Assembly: GCF_000003195.3 (NCBI RefSeq)
Contig: NC_012873.2
Span: 64,737,615-64,801,614, forward strand
Direction: 5' to 3'
DNA: 64,000 nt
Origin: Sorghum bicolor
Taxonomy: Eukaryota; Streptophyta; Magnoliopsida; Poales; Poaceae
Shown: one piece after another, positions 1 to 11,354 of the stretch
Position numbering within the stretch: position 1 is the first letter of the stretch
Layout of the letters: every line of letters begins with the position of its first letter
Notes under the pieces: model-generated
Told to the model about the DNA's origin: nothing
The model's database searches: none
The model's input: the letters and a program-made list of their open reading frames with translations, nothing else
Made by a program: the position numbers and the translations under genes

Positions 1-476
1 TGAGTTGGGAAAATCATCATAATTAACAGATGGCCAGCCATTTCTTTAGCTGTTGCCATACTATTATACATGGAGTCGGGAGTTATCCAGCTTTCTGGCT
101 ACTAACTTCCCATTTTCTACTTACACTTGACTGAGATTTCTTACAACTTTAGCCTAGGCACACACAGCTACTTCATACGCACCTTGGTGTAACTAGACAC
201 ATCAACGGGTCACACTAGATAAACACGCCTTGCAGGGTTTTGGAAACTTTGAGGCACCTAGAGACCAAGGCACTGCGGAAATAATTAAGGCATGCAATCA
301 ATACACATGTATTCAAAGCCCTGTATCCATTTCATGCAGTCTATTCCAATTTTGAGGTAAACTCAACCTTCATACTTGCTACAATGCTAAGGTATGCATT
401 TCCATTAAATTAACCTTATAACAAAGATTGCATAACTTTGAGGAGTGTCTAGAAAAAAAACCCTAAACAACTTACT
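1..476. other. 3' flank of the DUF7036-type gene
   Basis: No coding pattern is seen on either strand. The stretch lies downstream of the minus-strand gene that ends at 477 and probably contains its 3' UTR. No clear repeat boundary was found. Confidence 0.4.
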
Positions 477-2292
477 TCACTTTGGGTTGGGTGCTGGTGC
501 AGTGAATGTTGTTGCTGCCACTGCAATACTGTTTTTCTTGCCCTCAGATTTGTACTTCCTGTGAAACTGTGTTGACAATTGTGGAGAAATCGTCTTGGAC
601 GATACACGCATTAGTCTGCGATGTTGAGTGGTTTCATTTTGAATTTTAACCAAAGGAGGGCATGAAATTCCCCCGTAAGGATAGGTTTGTGGGTGCTCAA
701 ATATTGGAGGCCAGAGCAGGGATGGCGTTGATGTTGGAGACAAGCTAGGAGCACAGGATGGGACAAAGGCTTGTAGGAGTGGAGACAACGTCAAATCCAT
801 AATATTGCCAAAAATTGAGGTATTTAGGCCAAGGTTCCTTGCACTCCATTCTGTGATGATTATGGCTAGTTGTTTCAGCCTGGAAGTTCCTAGATAAATG
901 CTGTGGTCAATGGGGGAAATGGAAACTTGAACTATAACTGGTGTTGCAACAGTTGAGCCATTCATATTTGTTAACTCGACATATAATTCCTGCATGTGCA
1001 TACATAAGTTGTGACTTCATGTCTTTTAAAGAGAAAAAAAAGTCAATGTACGAGTGATTTCAGTGAATGAGAAGAGAGTCGGGTAACCTCATCTGGTGTT
1101 TGCTCCAAAGTGGATCCAAGCTCAATCTTCATCTTCTTAAGAAATCCCCTTATTTCATGAATGGTTGAGTTGAGCGTGATGTTGAAGAGAGGTATTCTTG
1201 AGTCAGCATGTGAAGCATTATGTGGAAGCAATACCGTAATCCCTCCTGGGAACCCTAAAATCTCCAAGCAAAATGTGTCTCCAAAAACAGATGGTGTCAA
1301 AGATAAATTCAGCTGGTGTAGTGTAAGTTTTATCAAAGATGCTCTCAGTGCATTGATGGATTGTGTGCTCATGGAGGTATTTCTTGGGGCTGGAAGAACA
1401 CCAAACTTCACATAAGTGGTATCTGTATATATGTATGGTTGCATAGAAACTGAAACCTGCACGATTGTTAGCCAATATTCAGGTGCCTGTTTGCTTTGAG
1501 TGCTTGAGAATTTTTTTTTGTTTTGTTTTTTTACTGAAGTAGAGTTAAGACCATACCGTACTATTGGGGACACCTATTTGGGTATATATCTCATTTTCGA
1601 GCATTCCAACTTGTGAAGCTACCTGTGAGTGTGGTACTGACAAAATGAAGCCTGCCTCGATTTCTGCAGGAGAAATGAATGTTTCAATGTTAAAGAAGGC
1701 TAGAAAGAATTGGAAAAACAAAAAAAATGCTTATGTTATGTGTTTGGATCAACTAAAGCTAATTGTTAGGCGCAGCTAAAATTTGCCGATGTGTGTTTGG
1801 ATCCCTAGCTAATAGATGAATATATACATAGGAATGGACAGTTAGCTCTTGTTAGCTGGTTGTATCTGGCTATGGGCTAACAATTAGCCAGGGGCTTTGA
1901 TAATTTTAGGCTTGGTATCATCTAGGGCTAATTTTTATCACCTATAACAATTGGCATCTGGTATCCAAATAGACCCTTATGCCGGCCTGAATCTCTGATG
2001 GCTGATATGGCTATCTGCTAGAACTTTTGAATTAATTCTTCAACATGAGAGGAGGCCTCTCTCTGGTCTTACCGGCGAGTATGCCAGGATCATCAGGGAT
2101 GTCTCCTGATGCCCGGAGATGAAGCAGGAGGAAGAAGGCCGAGAGGAATCCGCTGACTGCCAGGAACACCAAAGAGACGCACTTCCCGTTGACTACCTTT
2201 TCAACGACTGCGCCACACCGGCAGCGGCAGGACCTGGTTGCCGGCGCAGAGTTGGGGAAGGAGGCCTGCTCAACGCGACCGGCCTTGCCCAT
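477..2292 (-). CDS. DUF7036-type membrane-anchored protein, four exons
   Basis: Minus-strand exons are 2292-2073, 1663-1557, 1456-1088 and 989-477. All junctions are GT-AG and stay in frame, giving 402 aa. The start at 2292 (MGKAGRVEQ) is preferred over an in-frame Met six codons upstream because it gives the usual short basic N-terminus. Residues about 34-60 form one hydrophobic segment, probably a signal anchor. The rest looks lumenal or extracellular and has two similar half-domains, with FGVLP, FGDTF..ILGFPGGITV and ELTNMNGSTV..VQVS, RLKQLA, NLGLNTSIFG. This pattern is known to me from the plant DUF7036 family, whose biochemical role is unknown. The C-terminus is Pro/Ser-rich and then basic. 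Intron 1 carries a MITE. The family assignment is from memory of conserved motifs; the exon structure is read directly. Confidence 0.75.
1735..1978. mobile_element. MITE in intron 1 of the DUF7036-type gene
   Basis: The left side has GTGTTTGGATCC and the right side GGTATCCAAATAGACCC, which are inverted relatives. The interior, around GTTAGCTGG and CAATTAGCC, is also self-complementary. A second partial left end (TGTGTTTGGATCAACTA, from 1738) suggests a nested or duplicated terminus. No clear target duplication was found. The superfamily is uncertain, with hAT- or Harbinger-like both possible. Confidence 0.45.
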
Positions 2293-3260
2293 GGTGAGTG
2301 CATCTGTCACTACTCACTAATCTCTCTTAAACTCGTCAGTGGAGACATAATCACATAGCTGGAGCCTGTAGGCTGTGGGCGGCGGCTGCGTTGCGTTGGG
2401 GGGCAACTGGAGAGCTGGCGCCACGGCTCGCTGCCGTTGCCGCAACGGCGACGGGAATGGGGATGGGTTTTGGGTGTTAGGAGCGGTGGAGGGGAATGTT
2501 CACAACGATACAACATAAGGCCGGCTGTCCATGGTTGTTGGTTTAGTTTTGAACGTAGAAAAAGTTTTTTTTTAGCTCCGGTTGTTCTGACTTCCTGTCT
2601 TACGGTTTTTTCATGTACTAGCAGTAACCAGCCCCAGAAGTGATTGCTGCAGCGACGATGCGACTGCCACTGCAGTAACCACTCCTACATTTACCCTTTT
2701 TGTATGAAGAAAACAAGCAATTTGGAACAAAGGGAGTACATCACAAGATTCACAACGCTGTACACATTCCCAATAGTCGCTAAGAAATCAGATCGCTTGC
2801 TAGTTTTACACCTGTGCTTTGTAATTGTACACCTCATAGGCATATCGGTTCACTATGATACGGATAGTACTATGATGTTAACCAGTACAAGACTAGTTCT
2901 TTTACGAAGATTACAATTCGTTTAGATCGTAATAACCGAGGGATAACATCGACAAGACCGATTGGAAGGCAACAAGTACATATGTATCCACAATTTTGCT
3001 GCCAAGATGAGTTCACAGCCAGATTCTACAACATGCCTTGATAGAATATCACCTGGTTATACTTATACGTAAGTGTTTAAGCCTAAATATAAGCAAAATT
3101 TTCCTGAAATATTGATATTCGATTCAATCGTAGTTAAACTACATACAGTACAAGTTGCCTATAGGTCATCACTGGTGTGAAATGTTCCAAGCAAGGCAAA
3201 ATTGTCCCTTTCCAAGGTGAACAGCATTTGAACCACAGTGCAACATCAAACAGAGACAAT
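2293..3260. other. intergenic: DUF7036 gene promoter side and p24 gene 3' side
   Basis: The DUF7036-type gene starts at 2292 and the p24 gene ends at 3261, both on the minus strand. The GC-rich 2290-2520 portion is the likely 5' UTR and core promoter of the former. The part next to 3260 is the likely p24 3' UTR. No convincing TATA box or extra gene was recognised. Confidence 0.4.
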
Positions 3261-5811
3261 CTAAATGAGCTTCTTCTTTCTGAAGAACCCTTGAAGATGC
3301 CACACTTGCAAAACTGATACCGCAATGCAGACCCATAGTGCCAGAGTACTGAACCAGACAACCCTTGCATTTGTTGCCTCACTCACAGTTCGCATCTCTG
3401 CTTCCCTGCATGGGCAGATCAAAGCAATTATTAGCAATGCCGCTACACAAAAAATCCTGTAGGGCAATAAATCTCTGGGCTTCCGGATACTTTGTATTTC
3501 CGTTATCAGTAATGGAAATGGGATAACCCCTAGTTTGGAAAAAAAAAATCTCTGGGCTTCCATCTCAGATCATCACACATAGTCAAAGAACACTGAAGCT
3601 AGTGAATTCACTAGTAAAAGATCTTCCAAACAAAAGTGAACCAACCCCTCTGCTGCACAGCAGGTTGGAAGTATGAAAAACAACACAACTGATCTTTCCT
3701 GGACACAACCACCTACAATACATACATGCCAACTTTTGTTTTGAAATAGAGAAGACTCAATTGGCAAAAACACATTTAACTACAAAAGATGTTCCATAGA
3801 CTGGTGGAATAGATGACTTGCCTTTCTTTGAGGTATATCAAGTTCTGATGAATGGCCTGTACTGCCACTTCAAGTTTCCGAAGTTCTAGTTCTACACCCT
3901 GCAGAAAAAGATATTCAATTAACAAATGCCAAATATTGCATTGAATTTGTGATCAACACTTAGAACTGTAGCTCGGCACAACAATTCACATTCCAACCTC
4001 AATTTTTTCCTTCTTAGCAATAGCATCCCAATCTTTTGTTGCAATCCCAATCTTCCAGTCAAGATTCACAGATACTCCTGATCCTTTCTCTGCACTGTCT
4101 ATCCAGAAGCATGCAAGGTAGTTTCCAGCTTCTGCAGTTGTGAATGCAAATTGACCAACTGTAGCATTCTCACTGTGATGCAAGGTGTTCCCATATGGTG
4201 AAGTAACCTGCATAGAGCATTGGATTTTATCAAATGATTTGGCATTTTGCTCGTACTATAAAGTTTAACTCTGAAATAGTTTTCACTATATTAGCAACTC
4301 GTACTGTATGTTTTCAACCAACATAATAATCATGTATTCAGGAAAGAGTTTTCACTGTGATGCAAGGTGTTCCCACAGGAAAGAGTTTTCACTATATTAG
4401 CAACTCGTACTGTATGTTTTCAACCAACATAATAATCATATCTGCAAACTCGATCGGAACAATTTGGCATTTTGCTCCTCTACTGCAAAGTTTAACTCTG
4501 AAATATATTTGTAATTGAAAACCATGTCATTCATATCTCTAAATGAATGCAGGCGCTGCTCAACGTAACAAAACATGTATTCAGTACCTAGATGTTGCAT
4601 TGGTGATGCACATTAAATCTGAGGTGAGAAATAAAGTTGATTCTTAACTAGATATGATGGGGGATGACATAGCAAATATAAGTCTAGAAACTTTGCCAAT
4701 TTACAAGATCTAAACCGTAGCAAAAGTTTCTTAGCATTCATTTTTTACTGTTACCTTAGCCTTTTACCAAAGCAATGTTAAAACAGTAGAGCTAAACGGT
4801 GTTTAGATTTAGAATATTGAAAGGTTTTTTAAAAAAGATGAGCTGTGAGCTCTCACTGGCTCGCTTTAGTGCCCTAACTTATTTCAATTCGCCCCCTTTT
4901 TTGAATACTACATCTTATTCCATAGGATGATTTGATTATCATTTACTTATTAACCTCATGGAACTTTTAAGTAGTTCACTGGAAGAGAAATCGGCAAATC
5001 CCATAAGATGAATAACCTAGTATTCTGTGATTCTATCCCAACTCATGGGTCATAGGTGACATCCTAGTTGGAAACCACCATTACTTAGACAGAAGGAACC
5101 AGCATAGTTTCAGAATCACCTGTGTCATGAACTGATCCATAAAAATCTAGTCAAAGCAGCAGGGCGACATTCAGATTCAGATTTTCTACAGTTTCCTAAT
5201 GCTCTGGTGTCACCATATTGCTCGATAATAACAGTTCTCAATAGAATGCTAGAGCATACAGAAATACAATTTCCTCGTTATTTAGTACTCCTATTTACCC
5301 TGAATAACAGGTCATAAGACATTAAGAATATACTCTTACAATACCATGAAGACACTCGAGAGGAGGCACTAATTTCTGCCTTACTCAAGCACAACATCAC
5401 CCCAAGGCAGTTCCGTAACTTCAATTAACCCAATAAATTTGTGGTATCCGACAGAAACAGAACAAAAAAAGAATCTTTACATTGCTCGGCTCCATTTGAT
5501 AATAAACAGAAGTACCATGGAATTAAAATCTATCGCCCAGACTAAACGTAATCGGAATGCATACCAAGGCTCGCAGCACTGAATCAGCGGAAGGAGAACA
5601 CAATTGCGGGAAGCGATACCTTGACGGCGATGGTGGGATGCGAGTGGGGGTGGGACTCGAACATGATGGAATAGTCGGCGAGCACCACCACGTTGGACTG
5701 GATCTCCTCAGACACGCACTTGGTCCCCGACTGTGGCACGTCCAGCCACACCGCCTCCGCGTGGAGCGACGCGACGGCAAGCGCCACCGCGAGGGCCAGC
5801 GCCACCGCCAT
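3261..5811 (-). CDS. p24 family (emp24/gp25L) ER-Golgi cargo receptor, four exons
   Basis: Exons are 5811-5620, 4207-3998, 3898-3822 and 3405-3261, giving 207 aa with all phases consistent. Residues 1-20 are an Ala/Leu/Val-rich signal peptide. A GOLD domain follows ([18 protein letters not shown] ... ACFWIDSA). Next come a coiled-coil stretch ([28 protein letters not shown] in two exons) and one membrane segment ([20 protein letters not shown]). The tail ends FFRKKKLI, combining a diphenylalanine COPII-type signal with a KKXX COPI retrieval signal. p24 proteins cycle between ER and Golgi and help package cargo such as GPI-anchored proteins. Intron 3 begins with GC (AG|GCAAGT), a known minor donor class. 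Intron 1 (4208-5619) contains the local duplications listed separately. The delta/beta subclass was not settled. Confidence 0.9.
3485..3545 (+). mobile_element. 61-bp retroposed fragment with A-tail and 16-bp target duplication, in p24 intron 3
   Basis: The 16 bases AAATCTCTGGGCTTCC occur at 3469-3484 and again at 3546-3561. Between them are 61 bp ending in a run of A (from 3539). Flanking direct repeats plus a 3' A-tail are the marks of target-primed reverse transcription. The body (CAGTAATGGAAATGGGATAA) resembles the 3' end of a plant LINE or a derived SINE. Confidence 0.6.
4279..4440. repeat. local duplication with templated exon copy in p24 intron 1
   Basis: A segment of about 56 bp, from GTTTTCACTATATTAGC to CATAATAATCAT, is present at 4279-4333 and again at 4385-4439, a spacing of 106 bp. 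Between the copies, 4352-4375 repeats 24 bp of p24 exon 2 (4170-4193, TCACTGTGATGCAAGGTGTT and onward). This is best explained by templated insertion during break repair. Confidence 0.75.
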
Positions 5812-5959
5812 CTCGGCCGCCGTCCTAGGGATCTCCGCCTCGAGGGATCGGGCAGGAGGGGAAGGATGCCGGTCAGGTACTCAGGTGGAGAGGAGTATGG
5901 CGTCGGCAGATGAGACGACGACTGAGGAAGTCGGGTAGCGGTTTGGAGTACAAGGGGTG

Positions 5960-5978
5960 CACGTGACGTTGTCACGTG
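5960..5978. promoter_or_regulatory. palindromic double G-box upstream of the p24 gene
   Basis: CACGTGAC-GTT-GTCACGTG is a perfect inverted repeat with 8-bp arms and a 3-bp spacer, 149 bp upstream of the p24 start codon. Each arm contains the CACGTG core bound by plant bZIP and bHLH factors. TGACG-type cores are also present, as in elements used by ER-stress bZIPs. Binding by any given factor is inference. Confidence 0.5.
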
Positions 5979-6908
5979 ATGCTGGTCTTGTCGCGATGGG
6001 TCATGATGAGTGGGCTCGCAATGACGTGTCGTGTCAATATGATGATATACCATACTCCATCCGTGTGTGAAATAAATCAATTTCTAGATTTATTCTAAGT
6101 TAAATTCATTTTATCATTAACTATATATACGTCTAGGGTCCCATATTTTTTACCACAACTATAGCTACGCATATGGCTTGTGGTTCGACAAACATATTAA
6201 AAAAATTATAAATCTAATTATCTAGAAAAGCTCATTTCATGATCTTTATCACCTATATCGTGTAGATCTAGTTTACAGACACCTATTTTTTATACTTTTT
6301 TTATTACTTTTGTGATTTATCTTTACACCTAAAAATATGAAAGAAAATTGGTAAATTTAAATTATAATGAAATTGAAATATATACAAATTACTTAGTAAC
6401 AAAACTGACAAGTAGTCAGTGCAAAGATCAACTGCGAAGCATAAGAACATTTGCCTGATAAATTTAACGTAAAAAAAGATTTAATAGTTTGTTATCATAA
6501 ATCTTGACATTTTTCCTATAAATTCAGTTAAATTTAAATAGTTTGATTTTAAACAACTCTAGGAGTTGATTTGGTTAAAAACATAGCAACTCTATAAATT
6601 CAGTCTTGTCATCTGAAACCTACAACAGTTAAAGTTACTGGATTTTCTATTTCAGATTTAATTGGCTTGTGTTAATGTCATTTTAATTAAATAAAAAAAT
6701 CACAGCCTATAATAAATGATATATGTAATAAAGGATTAATGCTGCATGGAAAACTGACTAGCGATTTACTTTGCACATGTTGTATGGCCACTCAGAATTA
6801 ATGATGGTTTTTATCTTTATTAAATGAGATAGCACGTAAGTAAAAAATTGACATGACAGCCTAATTAACGAGAAAAGAGGGTGGAAATGCTAGAAACAGT
6901 TTCTTCTA
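5979..6908. other. AT-rich intergenic DNA
   Basis: The sequence is strongly AT-rich with no credible ORF. It holds the distal p24 promoter. No repeat with clear ends was recognised. Confidence 0.4.
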
Positions 6909-7108
6909 AGACTAGTCTTAATAAAGGATTTCATGTCATAGATTTCAACATGTCCTATTTTGAAAATAGTACGGAAGAATTTTATTCTCATAAAACTCTC
7001 TATGTTCTTATATAACTTTTATTATCTTACTTTTCATTAATATGATGTCATATCAACATATTTAATGCTTATGAAATTATGATGAAATTCTATTGAAACT
7101 AACCTAAA
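6909..7108. mobile_element. Tourist-like MITE (probable)
   Basis: The left end AGACTAGTCTTAATAAAGG and the reverse complement of the right end (AGGTTAGTTTCAATAGAA) are imperfect terminal inverted repeats. Both are followed by ATTTCAT motifs. Size is about 200 bp with an AT-rich centre. The target duplication is not clear. Confidence 0.5.
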
Positions 7109-8615
7109 GGAAACGGCGTCGGCTCTTGTTTCAAGGTACAAAGAAACTACAAGTTAGGCGTTGGGAGGAAACCACCAATTTCTATAGGCGGGGGGCCGCG
7201 ACGGTGCTCGGCGACTGTCGCTTCTGCTCGCTTGTGCTGCAGCTACGTGCGCTCGTCGTGCGCTCGCCGGCTGCTACGCCACAGTCACCTGTACCGCGTA
7301 CTCGTTGGCCGTCGCATCCGTGCGCTCGCTGGTCATTCGCACACTGTCGTCCACCCAGGCCACGCAGCGCGTGCTCGCTGAAGGCACCGCCGCAGCAAGC
7401 GCTCACGTTGCTGGTCCCACGCTCACTGGCCGCCGCCGCCGCCGCCGCGGCGTGCTAGCTCCACAGGCCTCGTGCTCGCAGGCCGTCCCGCTGGGCATGC
7501 TAGCTCCGCGCCGCGCTCATCGGCCACGGCCGCTGCACGCTACCTCTATTGAACCACACGAATTTTTGGGCATTACAGAAGTGTAGCCAAATGAATTATT
7601 CTAACTATAAACTATTGTACTTGACGATATATTGTCTCTTTGCACATGACGATGGAAGTTTCGTATGCATTCTGTGTATGTATGTGAGGCTTGGAGAGAA
7701 ACAGAGAGAACGCGAGGAGAGAGAGAGAGGAAGGGATAAGGGAGAGAGAAAAAGTCCTATATTTATTGGACGAAGACTCTAGCATTGTATGAGGTAGTTT
7801 CTATAAATTATTTTTACTGGTATGATCTTCTTAGATATCGTGCATAGTTTTTATCATTGGGACTTAACAAACATGGAAGACGAGCCACACGCTCCCACGC
7901 GTAATAAGCCAAGACACACTCAGACTCAGCCATTTAGGATACGACATGATGAATGGTGTGGTGCAACGAAGGTTTTGTATCTCTAAATTGTAAATAAAGT
8001 CATATTGAAGAGGGATAGAGTCTATTTTTATTGACCCGTGGATTGAGATTGGAAGAAGATAGATATTAGTAAGGGACGATGAACAAACACCATGCCCTAG
8101 GTCACAGACTCTCGTTGTTATCTATGTTTGTCATTTGTAAAAACTATAATCAAAGAGGATTTGAGGGTTAGAGGTGAGAACAATGAGGAAGTCAGCTGTG
8201 GAGAGAAGGAATGGGCCTTGGGTAGTGCCGAAGCTAGAGTAAATTGAAGAGTGGTGCACTTGTCTTATGGGTGCATATACTTGTAAGAAATGGTGCATAT
8301 ATGATGAAATTTAAATCAAAACTACTGTTTTTAAAAATTTGGGGTGGTGCATTTGCACCCAGTACTGACATTGTACCTTCGCCCTTGGCCTTGGGTCTTC
8401 GCACGTGCATTCTTAACTTGGGCCTGTGATGTCTTGTTTTTGTTTGTCTAGTATCTGCTCGCATTTGACTATTTTTTATATTTTAATATCAAAATAGATG
8501 ACCTCCCCTAGCATATGCATATTTCTCTATGATCTTGGAACAAAACACCAACAACTTCCCTCTGTCTCTTCTCTTTTGTATCGATGCGTCTCTATCTCTT
8601 CCACCACAAATTACA
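7109..8615. other. intergenic, with a GC-rich island at 7180-7550
   Basis: The island is rich in GCGCTCG and GCCGCC and carries only short overlapping ORFs with low-complexity Arg/Ala/Pro translations. No family was recognised. It could be a captured exon fragment or a degenerate transposon core. A purine-rich GAGA stretch follows at 7696-7750. The remainder shows nothing recognisable. Confidence 0.35.
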
Positions 8616-8876
8616 GGCATTGTTTAGTTCCTCTCCGTAAAGTTTACTCTCTATCTCATTAGATGTTTGGACATATCTATGGAGTATTAAATATAGACTA
8701 AAAATAACTAATTGCACAGATTGCTGCGACTATTTTGCGAGATAAATCTTTTAAGTCTAATTGGTCTGTGATTTGACAATATGGTGTTACAGTAAAGCTA
8801 CATTAAACATATGCTAATGATAAATTAATTAGACTTAATAAACTCATCTTTCTTTTATTATTACTAGCAAACACTC
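8616..8876. mobile_element. GGCCTTGTTTAGTT-family MITE, diverged copy
   Basis: It begins GGCATTGTTTAGTTCC and contains the family's interior signature: GTATTAAATATAGAC, AATAACTAATTGCACAGA, and GATAAATCTTTTAAG. Related copies in this window lie at 10371, 40751, 41468 and 63572. The right end is decayed (GCAAACACTCC). Confidence 0.6.
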
Positions 8877-9239
8877 CTATGTGACACCCTAATATAACAG
8901 CCGATGTGACACCCCAAAACTTTACACTTAGATTTAAAACAAGACCCACCAATCGTCTTCATCTCTAAAGTCGCTCCATCCCTATCGTCCTTCACCATGG
9001 CTGGGTGTCAATGCCACCATTGAGATCAATACCCGTGAGGCGTGACCTATGAAGCCTGCTGATACACTACGTGCCTTCTCCCTTCCCATCTCGAGTACCT
9101 TCTTCTTCCCAATCTCACAAAGGTACACCACCGACCACTGCATAATCTCGCCTTGGATTAGCCCTTCGGAGGAAGAAGGCATACAAGCTGACAAAGCTAG
9201 AGGAAAGAGGAACTTTGTCCCTGTCGGGCTATTTGTGTA

Positions 9240-9462
9240 CTTTCTCCATCCTAAATTAACTCTTGTTGTTAGTGTGCATACTACAAGTTTAACTCTATTT
9301 GTAGAAAATATGTATAATATTTATATCTTTAAATAAATTTATTAAAAAACTAGTTTCAAAGATCTTTCTAGTGATACTAATTATGTAACATAAATATTAA
9401 TATTTTTTAATATATATTTAATTAAGGTTGTTTTAATGACAATTATTTTAGAACAGAGGAAG
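9240..9462. mobile_element. Stowaway MITE
   Basis: TA target duplications lie at 9238-9239 and 9463-9464. They flank CTTTCTCCATCCTAAATT and, at the right, TTTAGAACAGAGGAAG, which are inverted relatives of the Stowaway/Tc1-mariner CTCCCTCCGT terminus. The 223-bp interior is AT-rich and noncoding. Confidence 0.7.
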
Positions 9463-9464
9463 TA

Positions 9465-10249
9465 AATCTCAATTGAGCTAGAAATCCTAGGCGTTGAGCT
9501 AGTGTTGTTGTCTTCTCTGTTTGCTATGGCGCTCACCATGCTCATTTGACCTCAATATGCTTACTGACCTCTGCACGAGCTTCCAATATTCTTTACCTTT
9601 CCGCCTTCACCATAAACCATATATTTCTACACGTCCTGTGGGATCATGTTTAGTCATATTTGACTCCATTTGTTTTGTTGATTTTTTCCTTTGTGGTGTA
9701 ATGGGTGATTGAGAGAGCATGTCACCATATCAGTGAGCGATTGAGCGCTATCCGAATCTAATTATCTGGTATTCTGGTATGGTTAGTTGGCTCTATGTTT
9801 TTCTATCGTGCAATTTATGCCCGCATCCATAAATGATAGGGACATAAGTATTCTTGTTCCATGTGTAATCATGCGATATTTGTATTTTCTACGTTATATT
9901 CCGTAGGTTGCAGGATATTTGTGTTACCTGGTCTAAAAGCTCACGATGATGTCTTCTCTTTATTGTTTTATCACTATGCACATAATAATGAGGAACCACA
10001 AATCTTTGCAAGATTTAGGTATAGGGATGCAAGGGGCTTGTTCGCAAACCTCAAATAAACTTAAATTTTATGGGTTTTATGAAAGTAGCAAAAAATAAAC
10101 CTATTTGTGAGTTCGCAGATTAGCCCATTTATATCTTAATTTAGGTACTGATGGATCTATATTTATACAAGTTTTTTTTTGATTCTTTTTCTAGTGAATA
10201 TGCATGTCTTCTAAAATTTTGCAAGCCCTGTCAAGCATTATCTAGTTCA
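9465..10249. other. intergenic, nothing recognised
   Basis: Only short ORFs without family features are present. No inverted-repeat boundaries or RNA-gene patterns were seen. Confidence 0.35.
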
Positions 10250-10370
10250 GACCTTGTTTAGTTCACGAAAATTTTTGACTTTGGCTAGTGTGATGTAGAA
10301 GATGGCTACATGGAAATTGAAAAGTCAACGGCCCGTCCACTCTCTAGCTAGCGTCAAAACAGTGTGGAGT
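10250..10370. mobile_element. left fragment of a GGCCTTGTTTAGTT-type MITE
   Basis: It starts GACCTTGTTTAGTTCACGAAA and stops where a complete relative begins at 10371. Either the second copy inserted into the first or the first lost its right half. Confidence 0.5.
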
Positions 10371-10609
10371 GCCTTGTTTAGATACATCCAAAAACCCAAA
10401 ACTTTACAAGATTCTCCGTCACATCGAATCTTGTGGCACATGCATGAAGTATTAAATATAGATAAAAATAATAACTAATTACACAGTTTACCTGTAAATC
10501 ACGAGACGAATCTTTTAAGCCTAGTTACTTTATAATTAAATAATGTTTATCAAATAAAAACGAAAATGCTATGTCAAAATCTAAAAACTTTTTGCATCTA
10601 AACAAGGCC
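10371..10609. mobile_element. GGCCTTGTTTAGTT-family MITE, full-length copy
   Basis: The left end TGCCTTGTTTAGATAC and right end GCATCTAAACAAGGCC are inverted. The interior has CACATCGAATCTTG, CATGAAGTATTAAATATAG, and ACACAGTTTACCTGTAAATC, shared with the other copies in this window. It is probably a PIF/Harbinger-type MITE. Confidence 0.7.
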
Positions 10610-10848
10610 GACTATCCACTGTGTGTCTTTTCACCGATGTCAAGAAAAAAAAAGAGTAACAAAGCATCGAGGTGAAATGTACCGATGCTCAAACAAAAAA
10701 CACATGACTCGGATAGTCTTTGTTCCTAGATGCTTGGTTAAATAAAAAAAGTTTTTTTTTCAAGCCGGCCATTGATTGTCACGATGGTAACAAACTTTTT
10801 TTAAAAATAAATGATGGTACCTTACATACATAAATGCTAAACAACATC

Positions 10849-11354
10849 TATGTGTTTTTTTAGCATTTCAACGCATGAATTTTTCTGTATCTATGATTTT
10901 AGGACCCACATCTCATTCCTCCTTCACTCTCTTTCTCTTCCTCCCCTCCCTTCCTCCCGACGCCTGCCCCACCCTCGACGCACGCCCCCACGGCTGTGCC
11001 CGTGCCTTCTTCCCTGACGTGCCTCCCTCAGCGTAGCCCTCGACAGCGTTCGGCGACCGCACCCTCGCGCCTGCGCCTGCACTGACCATGTCGGTGACGC
11101 CGCAGGGTAGGTCTCTCCTCCTGATCTATAATCTGTGGTTACATATGTCCTTCTATAGAAAAAAATTATTTTCTATAATATGTGATTGTGTTTTTATAGA
11201 AAAAACTGTGCTCTATCTTTCCATAGAAAAAATATTTTTTGTGATCTATAATCTGTGATATGTGATTGTGGCTGGAGGAAAAAGAAAATTGAAGGTTGTT
11301 GGATCTTTATGGCTAAAAAAATTTCGTGTGTTGAAATGCTTAAAAAAACACATG
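10849..11354. mobile_element. inverted-repeat element carrying a captured gene 5' end
   Basis: Arms at 10849-10886 and 11315-11354 are inverted copies (core ATGTGTTTTTTTAGCATTTC). The GC-rich centre (10915-11110) reads like a grass gene start: a pyrimidine-rich leader, ATG at 11088, six codons, and a splice donor CAGG|GTAGGT at 11107. A Pack-MULE-like capture is likely. No target duplication was resolved, so the true ends may lie further out. Confidence 0.45.
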
